Part shown: in pieces, positions 58,740 to 64,000 of the stretch
Layout: each line of letters starts with the position of its first letter
Position numbering within the stretch: the first letter of the stretch is position 1
Assembly: GCA_910575555.1 (NCBI GenBank)
Contig: CAJTFX010000022.1
Location: 1 to 64,000, forward strand
Source of the DNA: Lachnospiraceae bacterium
Lineage (GTDB): Bacteria > Bacillota > Clostridia > Lachnospirales > Lachnospiraceae
Direction of reading: 5' to 3'
Length of the DNA: 64,000 nt
The notes under the pieces: model-generated
The model's database searches: none
The model's input: only the letters and a program-made list of their open reading frames with translations
Told to the model about the DNA's origin: nothing
Program-made: the position numbers and the translations under genes

Positions 58740-60032
58740 ATGAAGCAACAAGAGAAGAAGGGGCAGGAATTTGATTTTATTAAGGAGAAAATAAAAGACA
58801 AACCGGTCAACAAGCGGCGGCTGTTGGTTCGCGGGGGCTTTAATCTTCTCTGTGCTGTGATTTTCGGGCTTGTGGCTTGTTTTGTATTTGTGCTGCTGAA
58901 ACCTTATCTGGAAGAATGGCTGTATCCGGAGGAAAGTTCTACCATTAGTATTCCGAAAGACGATGTTCCCCAGGAGGAAGAGCCGAAGGAACCGGAAGAA
59001 ACACCGACGCCTGTCCCGGCAGAACCGGAAACGGAGCCTGTTGTGGTGGAAGCGGAACTGGAAATTGAAGATTATCAGGAACTGCAGAATAAACTGTATG
59101 AAATCGGAAAGCAGGCCAATAAATCTATCGTAACAGTTACCGGCGTGACCAGCGGCAAGGACTGGTTTAATACGCCTTATGAAAATGAGAACAGCGCGGC
59201 GGGAATTGTGATTGGAAACAACGGCCAGGAATTGCTGATTCTGACAGAGAAAAAGGTGATCAAAGACGCCCAGGCAATCAGCATTACTTTTATTGATGAG
59301 GCAATGGTTTCCGCTTCTCTGAAAAAATACGACGGGAATACAGGAATTGCCATTATCAGCGTGCCTCTGGATGAAATACCCGAGGAAACCATGGAGCATC
59401 TGGCAGTGGCGTCTCTGGGAAATTCCTATATGGTTCAGCAGGGAACGACTGTGCTTGCCATCGGAAGCCCTCTGGGAGCCAATTACTCTATTTTATGCGG
59501 AACCATCACTTCATATCAGAATGAAGTTTCCACCATAGATAAAAATTTCACCATATTCACTACGGACATTGTCGGCAGCGCAAACGGAAGCGGCGTGCTG
59601 ATTAATCTGGAGGGTGAAATTGTGGGATTGGTACTGCAGAGCTACAGCAGCCAGAGTGATCGGAATACCATTACGGCTCTGTCGATTTCTGAGCTGAAGC
59701 AGATTATAGAAGATTTATCCAATAACCGGGATGTTCCCTATGTGGGACTGCGTTTAAGTACCGTGACAGATGGCATTGCCAGGGAATACAGTATTCCCAA
59801 GGGCGTTTATATTAAATCCGTGGAAATGGATTCTCCGGCGATGGCAGCGGGGCTGCAGGAAGCAGATGTGATTGTAAAACTCAATGGAGAAGAGGTTGCC
59901 ACGGTAGAGCAGTATAACCAGAAAATTTATGCGCTGAATCCGGAAGATACGGTTACTGTTTCAGTGAAGAGGCAGAACGGAGAAGAATATGTGGATTTGG
60001 AATGCGCAGTGGTGATTGGCGTACTGAAATAA
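58740..60032 (+). CDS. Membrane-anchored HtrA-like PDZ protein without a catalytic triad
   Basis: The 430-residue protein has a basic cytoplasmic N-terminus, one membrane helix (LLCAVIFGLVACFVFVLL, about 37-53), a Pro/Glu-rich linker (75-105), a trypsin-like domain and a C-terminal PDZ domain (about 335-425, with YVGLRLS and AGLQEADVIVKLNGE). The scaffold is HtrA-like, but the catalytic blocks are changed: ILTEKKVI at 167-174 has Lys where His is expected, TGIAIISV at 201-208 has Gly for Asp, and SANGSGVLIN at 280-289 has no serine in the GNSGG position. It is probably a non-proteolytic binding or sensing protein. AGGAGGGCGTACC precedes ATG. Confidence 0.87.
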   Translation: MKQQEKKGQEFDFIKEKIKDKPVNKRRLLVRGGFNLLCAVIFGLVACFVFVLLKPYLEEWLYPEESSTISIPKDDVPQEEEPKEPEETPTPVPAEPETEPVVVEAELEIEDYQELQNKLYEIGKQANKSIVTVTGVTSGKDWFNTPYENENSAAGIVIGNNGQELLILTEKKVIKDAQAISITFIDEAMVSASLKKYDGNTGIAIISVPLDEIPEETMEHLAVASLGNSYMVQQGTTVLAIGSPLGANYSILCGTITSYQNEVSTIDKNFTIFTTDIVGSANGSGVLINLEGEIVGLVLQSYSSQSDRNTITALSISELKQIIEDLSNNRDVPYVGLRLSTVTDGIAREYSIPKGVYIKSVEMDSPAMAAGLQEADVIVKLNGEEVATVEQYNQKIYALNPEDTVTVSVKRQNGEEYVDLECAVVIGVLK

Positions 60033-60067
60033 CAGTGAACATTGAAACAGGAAGAAGGAGTAGAGTT

Positions 60068-61021
60068 ATGAAATTTATAGAGGAATTGAGAGAGGGAGAA
60101 CGTGTTGGGAGCATCTACCTGTGCAAAACAAAGCAGACAGCTTTGACAAAGGCCGGAAAGCCTTACGAGTCATTGATTCTGCAGGATAAGACAGGAACGC
60201 TGGATGCCAAAATCTGGGACCCTAATTCTCAGGGAATTGACGAATTTGAAGCGTTGGATTATATTGATGTGGTGGGAGACGTCACCAGTTTTCAGGGCGC
60301 ACTGCAGATGAATATCAAACGGGTCCGCAAAGCCCGGGAAGGAGAATACGATCCGAAAGAATATCTGCCGGTCAGCGAGAAAAATATTGACGGCATGTAT
60401 CAGGAGCTTATCGAATTTATCCAGGACATGAAAAATCCCTATCTGAAAAAATTATGCAGCAGCTTTTTTCTGGAGGATACAAAATTCGAAAAAGAGTTCA
60501 AGTTCCACAGTGCGGCAAAAAATGTCCATCACGGATATGTAGGAGGACTTCTGGAACATACTTTAAGCGTGACAAAATTATGCAATTATTATACTCAGGC
60601 GTATCCTCTTTTGAATAAAGACTTGTTGCTGACAGCGGCAATGTTTCATGATATCGGAAAACTTCAGGAGCTTTCGTCTTTTCCGGAAAATGACTATACA
60701 GACGCCGGACAGTTGCTGGGGCATATTATTATCGGAGAAGAGTGGGTGGGAGAGCACATTCGCAAAATTCCCGGATTTCCGGTGAAACTGGCCAATGAAC
60801 TGAAACACTGTATTTTGGCGCATCACGGAGAACTGGAATACGGATCGCCCAAAAAGCCGGCTCTTGTGGAAGCGGTGGCCCTCAGTTTTGCAGACAACAC
60901 GGATGCTAAGATGCAGACGATGAAAGAGGCTCTTGCTTCAGCCGGAGAAAACAACGGCTGGCTGGGTTACAACCGGCTCTTTGAGTCCAATATACGGAAA
61001 ACCAGTACAGAGATTTTTTAG
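60068..61021 (+). CDS. yhaM: 3'-5' exoribonuclease YhaM family (OB + HD domains)
   Basis: The 317-residue protein has an N-terminal OB fold (VGSIYLCKTKQTALTKAGKP, LQDKTGTLDAKIWDPNSQGI) and a C-terminal HD hydrolase domain with HHGYVGGLLEHTLSV, AAMFHDIGKLQEL, CILAHHGELEYG and FADNTDAKM giving the metal ligands. YhaM trims RNA 3' ends in Gram-positive bacteria. AAGAAGGAGTAGAGTT precedes ATG 60068; the in-frame upstream start lies within the HtrA-like gene. It is followed by a strong terminator. Confidence 0.92.
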   Translation: MKFIEELREGERVGSIYLCKTKQTALTKAGKPYESLILQDKTGTLDAKIWDPNSQGIDEFEALDYIDVVGDVTSFQGALQMNIKRVRKAREGEYDPKEYLPVSEKNIDGMYQELIEFIQDMKNPYLKKLCSSFFLEDTKFEKEFKFHSAAKNVHHGYVGGLLEHTLSVTKLCNYYTQAYPLLNKDLLLTAAMFHDIGKLQELSSFPENDYTDAGQLLGHIIIGEEWVGEHIRKIPGFPVKLANELKHCILAHHGELEYGSPKKPALVEAVALSFADNTDAKMQTMKEALASAGENNGWLGYNRLFESNIRKTSTEIF

Positions 61022-61074
61022 TGTTGAACAATATGTGCTTTGGAACATTATGATTGAAACCGTGAGGAATATAA

Positions 61075-61114
61075 AAATGCCCATATACAGAAAATGGCTG
61101 TATGGGCATTTTTT
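61075..61114 (+). terminator. Rho-independent terminator after yhaM
   Basis: AAATGCCCATATACAG (61075-61090) pairs with CTGTATGGGCATTT (61098-61111) with a small bulge, followed by TTTT. The mirrored A-run on the left would let it act on both strands. Confidence 0.88.
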
Positions 61115-61204
61115 AAAATATGGATGAAAAAAGAATTTCGTAATTGGGCAAAGCAGGGGAAACATTTGCAGATTAATTTGGAACAAATACAGTAAGGAAT
61201 CAGG

Positions 61205-62689
61205 ATGATGAAAGAAAAAAAACAGCGGAACGGGAAACAGGATTTTTCCAGGCAGGAGAATAAAAATTTTTTTCAAAAGGATATGGAGCTGGAACTTCTG
61301 ATAGAAGATATGGGGACGGAAGGAGAGGGGATTGGGAAAAAAGAAGGCGTGGCATTTTTTGTAAAAGATGCCGTATTGGGCGATCTGGTATGGGTGAAAA
61401 TCATGAAAATGAAGAAAAATTACGGATATGCCCGTCTCATTCAGGTATTGAAGCCCTCTCCTTACCGGACAGAGCCGCGGTGTCCCATGTACCGCCAGTG
61501 CGGCGGCTGCCAGATTCAGGCTTTGGATTATGGAAAACAGTTGGAATTTAAGGAAAATAAGGTAAAGAATAACCTGAAGCGAATTGGCGGCTTCCAATTG
61601 GAGGAAGCTGCCTGTGAATCAGGAAAAGGGCTGCCGGTAATACATCCGGTAATGGGGATGGAAGAGCCGTACCATTACAGAAACAAGGCGCAGTTTCCCA
61701 TCGGAACGGATAAAAATGGAAATATCGTCACTGGATTCTATGCGGCCCGCAGCCATACCATCATTCCCAACCGGAACTGTTTTCTGGGCGTGAAACTCAA
61801 TGAAGAAATACTAAATCTTGTGATTGAATTTATGGAAGAAAACGGGATTGCCCCATATCAGGAAACCACCGGCACAGGGTTGGTGCGGCATGTGCTGATT
61901 CGGTGCGGATTTGCCACAGGAGAGGTGATGGCCTGTCTTGTGATAAATGGAAGAAAACTTCCTTTTGCCGATAAACTAACAGCAAAACTGCAGAGTATTC
62001 CGGGAATGACCAGTATTACCCTGAATGTGAATGAGAAAAATACCAATGTAATTCTGGGCGATGAAATTATTCCGCTCTGGGGGCAGAACTATATTACCGA
62101 TTACATCGGAAATGTAAAATATCAGATTTCTCCCCTGTCTTTTTATCAGGTCAATCCGGTACAGACGCAGAAATTATATGAAAAAGCTCTGGAATATGCA
62201 GAGCTTACCGGCACAGAAACCGTATGGGATCTTTATTGCGGGATCGGGACGATTTCATTGTTTCTGGCCCAAAAGGCGAAGCAGGTGTACGGTGTTGAAC
62301 TGGTTGGCCCTGCCATAAAAGACGCCAGAAATAACGCCAGGATAAATGGAATTACGAATGTGGAGTTTTTTGTGGGGAAGGCAGAAGAAGTGCTTCCGGA
62401 GTTCTATGAAAAAGGAATTTCAGAACATCCGGGAGCCGAAATGCTGCATCCGGATGTAATTGTAGTAGACCCGCCCAGAAAAGGCTGCGATGCCAGGTGC
62501 CTGGAAACCATTGTGAAAATGCAGCCGAAGCGTGTGGTCTATGTGAGCTGTGATTCAGCCACACTGGCTCGGGATTTGAAGTATTTGTGCGGGGAAGGAT
62601 ATGAGGTGAGGGAGGTGCAGCCGGTGGATATGTTTCCGCAGACGACACACACAGAATGTGTGGTGTGGATACAAAGGAAACATATCTAG
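61205..62689 (+). CDS. rlmD: 23S rRNA (uracil-5-)-methyltransferase, RlmD/RlmCD type
   Basis: The 494-residue protein has a TRAM domain (LELLIEDMGTEGEGIGKKEG), the 4Fe-4S cysteines (RCPMYRQCGGCQIQALDY with a further Cys in NRNCFLGV), and the SAM-dependent catalytic domain with VWDLYCGIGTISLFLA, VVDPPRKGCDARCLETIV and the nucleophile Cys in VYVSCDSATLARDL, ending MFPQTTHTECVVW. It adds C5-methyl groups to U747/U1939-type uridines of 23S rRNA; TrmA-like tRNA methylation is an alternative. The start is ATG 61205 (or 61208) with a weak AGGATG site. Confidence 0.92.
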   Translation: MMKEKKQRNGKQDFSRQENKNFFQKDMELELLIEDMGTEGEGIGKKEGVAFFVKDAVLGDLVWVKIMKMKKNYGYARLIQVLKPSPYRTEPRCPMYRQCGGCQIQALDYGKQLEFKENKVKNNLKRIGGFQLEEAACESGKGLPVIHPVMGMEEPYHYRNKAQFPIGTDKNGNIVTGFYAARSHTIIPNRNCFLGVKLNEEILNLVIEFMEENGIAPYQETTGTGLVRHVLIRCGFATGEVMACLVINGRKLPFADKLTAKLQSIPGMTSITLNVNEKNTNVILGDEIIPLWGQNYITDYIGNVKYQISPLSFYQVNPVQTQKLYEKALEYAELTGTETVWDLYCGIGTISLFLAQKAKQVYGVELVGPAIKDARNNARINGITNVEFFVGKAEEVLPEFYEKGISEHPGAEMLHPDVIVVDPPRKGCDARCLETIVKMQPKRVVYVSCDSATLARDLKYLCGEGYEVREVQPVDMFPQTTHTECVVWIQRKHI

Positions 62690-63107
62690 AAATCCTTTGT
62701 TTTAAGCAGTTTTATAAGCATTTTGTGTTTGCGGAAGATGAAGAGGGGAATCGGAAAAAGAGGCTGGAGAAGTATTTTGAGGTTTCGGCGGTGGTTGATG
62801 TGGGGGGGGGTGGGGATACAAACGAAAAATCAAGGCTTTCCGCAATCAACGTGTCTATGTAGTGTACACCCTGATAATAAAAAGCACGATATAAATGAAT
62901 AGAAGAGAGATTTAAGTATATTAACATATGTTAGTTTTGGCAGAGTATGTTTGAAGATTTATGCTGTACACTAAAAATATAATGATTGTAAAATAATGTT
63001 TGGACATGCTTTGTTAAAATCTGAAAGAGGATAGTGGGTAAAAATTATAAGGGATTATTTTTAAAATATTTTAAAAAGAATATAAAACTATGAGGAGGAA
63101 AGTAATT
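62690..63107. other. AT-rich intergenic boundary (418 bp)
   Basis: No convincing gene is present. A run of nine G, one T and four G lies at 62802-62815, within a frame that continues from the rlmD end only by chance. GTGTACAC (62862-62869) is a perfect palindrome, and TATAAT occurs at 62978-62983 without a good -35 at normal spacing. Base composition drops to strongly AT-rich from about 62870 and stays so to the window end, which suggests a junction with acquired DNA. Confidence 0.5.
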
Positions 63108-64000
63108 GTGAGATGCAAGTGTAGATATGAAATTTTCATTAGTTCAACATTTGAAGATTTGAAAAAGGAAAGGGGGATAGTTATAAATGAAATAAATAAA
63201 ATGGGACATATTCCTATAGCTATGGAATTATTTTATGCAGAAAACAAGGCTCCTTGGGAAGTTATTAAAGAAAAAATAATGGAATGTGATTATTATATAC
63301 TTATAATTTCTGATAGGTATGGAAGCATATGTGAAGAAGCAGGAAATGGAAATAGTTATACACATGAAGAATTTCTATATGCTAGAGAATTACATAAGCC
63401 TATACTGATTTTTTTAAGGAGCAAAGAAAGTATAAAAGAATTGCCAGAAGAATATAGAGAAAGGATATATGGAAAAGAATTAGAAGAATTTCGGGAATTA
63501 ACTAAAGGATATCTTTCATCTTATTGGGAGGATAAATCAGATTTGGGCATGACGTTCCAGTCAGCTATGAATAAAGAAATAAGTACTGAACCACAGAGGG
63601 GTTGGATAAGAGGCATTGTGCCTGAAATTTTAAACTTAAGAAAAGATTTAAATGAGGAAAAGCCAATAATATATTTAGTTGGGGCAGATTCAGTAGGGAA
63701 ATCGACAATTGCTCTAAGATTAAAAAATAGATATAATTTAGATTCAGTAGTGGGAGTTGATGTATTAAGAAATGGAATAGGTGGATTGCTTAAGAGCCAA
63801 CAATTAGAAAATTCGGAAATAACGCGTTTATTAACAAAACATACATCTTCTCTTAGCCAAATGGAAATTGATAAAAGAAGTGAACTATTATTTGAACCAA
63901 TAATTGCTATGGTTGATAGACTGCATCACAAAAAGTACAGTGCGATTATTGAAGGAATTGATATTTCGCCGATGCGATTATTTGAACAACGTAGAGTTAG
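63108..64000 (+). CDS. DUF4062 protein fused to a P-loop kinase-like domain (partial, runs off the window)
   Basis: The frame is open to the end of the window (297 residues seen). Residues 7-105 match DUF4062: EIFISSTFEDLKKERGIVIN, GHIPIAMELFYAENKAPWEV, CDYYILIISDRYGS and SYTHEEFLYARELHKPILIF. After a linker, a P-loop VGADSVGKST (191-200) begins a kinase-like domain with VVGVDVLRNGIGGLL, HTSSLSQME and SAIIEGIDISPMRLF, whose order recalls 2-phosphoglycerate kinase or zeta-toxin folds. DUF4062 is frequent in predicted defence and NTPase signalling proteins. The start is GTG behind GAGGAGGAAAG; an in-frame ATG at 63090 has no ribosome site. The gene is much more AT-rich than its neighbours, so it was probably acquired. 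Confidence 0.8.
   Translation, partial: MRCKCRYEIFISSTFEDLKKERGIVINEINKMGHIPIAMELFYAENKAPWEVIKEKIMECDYYILIISDRYGSICEEAGNGNSYTHEEFLYARELHKPILIFLRSKESIKELPEEYRERIYGKELEEFRELTKGYLSSYWEDKSDLGMTFQSAMNKEISTEPQRGWIRGIVPEILNLRKDLNEEKPIIYLVGADSVGKSTIALRLKNRYNLDSVVGVDVLRNGIGGLLKSQQLENSEITRLLTKHTSSLSQMEIDKRSELLFEPIIAMVDRLHHKKYSAIIEGIDISPMRLFEQRRV

Noticed and set aside
62656-62862. 68-codon open frame overlapping the end of rlmD
   Set aside because: It starts inside rlmD in another frame, crosses the G-run, and shows no domain or ribosome site.

Overview
The window reads as a chromosome segment of a Clostridia bacterium, most likely a Lachnospiraceae-type gut anaerobe. The basis is the Gram-positive S10-spc-alpha ribosomal gene order, a four-cysteine S14, a KOW-domain protein between map and infA, an L17 with an internal insertion, strong GGAGG ribosome binding sites, BspA-type leucine-rich repeats and rich sugar catabolism. 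No rRNA, tRNA or CRISPR array was recognised.

Region 1 (1-3907): a small XRE regulator divergent from a coiled-coil protein, a transposase-like remnant, lgt, a MATE transporter and a helical protein of unknown function. Region 2 (3908-16961): the S10 and spc ribosomal operons from a clear promoter at 3944-3972 with a structured leader, then secY, adk, map, a KOW protein and infA. Region 3 (16962-28332): an 11.4-kb cell-surface island sits where infA would normally be followed directly by rpmJ. It holds a secreted polysaccharide deacetylase, a small tyrosine recombinase, a repeat/transglutaminase surface protein, an MBOAT/DHHW acyl-transfer pair, a G5-type lipoprotein, a PPC/FnIII protein and a cut-short BspA-like protein. 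Region 4 (28209-32069): the alpha operon (rpmJ, rpsM, rpsK, rpsD, rpoA, rplQ) restarts from its own promoter and ends at a strong terminator.

The most striking object is at 19041-19836. The recombinase gene is bracketed by two 33-bp sites, identical at 32 of 33 positions and in inverted orientation. Each site has two 12-bp inverted arms around a 9-bp asymmetric centre, as expected of tyrosine-recombinase crossover sites. Only 25 bp separate the right site from the start codon of the surface-protein gene, so its promoter must lie inside the invertible DNA. A leftward promoter inside the segment points at the deacetylase. Inversion would turn it towards the transglutaminase/acyltransferase genes. 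This looks like a self-contained phase switch between two envelope-modification programmes inside a ribosomal-protein operon.

Region 5 (33086-53760): a carbohydrate island. One set of genes matches a galactosamine/tagatose route (BadF-type kinase, AgaS-type isomerase, PfkB hexose-phosphate kinase, class II tagatose-bisphosphate-type aldolase). A second set (SDR, IlvD/Edd dehydratase, 4-hydroxy-2-oxovalerate aldolase, acylating acetaldehyde dehydrogenase) could oxidise a 5-deoxy-pentose or its acid to pyruvate and acetyl-CoA. There are also a GH4 glycosidase with the CHG motif, an ABC sugar importer without its ATPase, two transporters or enzymes of unclear role, and IclR, AraC and GntR regulators with visible operators.

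Region 6 (53785-62689): housekeeping genes: a two-component system, mutS2, an HtrA-like protein that has lost its catalytic triad, a YhaM-type exoribonuclease and an RlmD-type methyltransferase. A 73-bp tandem repeat whose hairpin stem shows compensatory change lies between mutS2 and the HtrA-like gene. Region 7 (62690-64000): AT-rich DNA with the start of a DUF4062 protein fused to a P-loop kinase-like domain. It runs off the window and may be the edge of a defence island.
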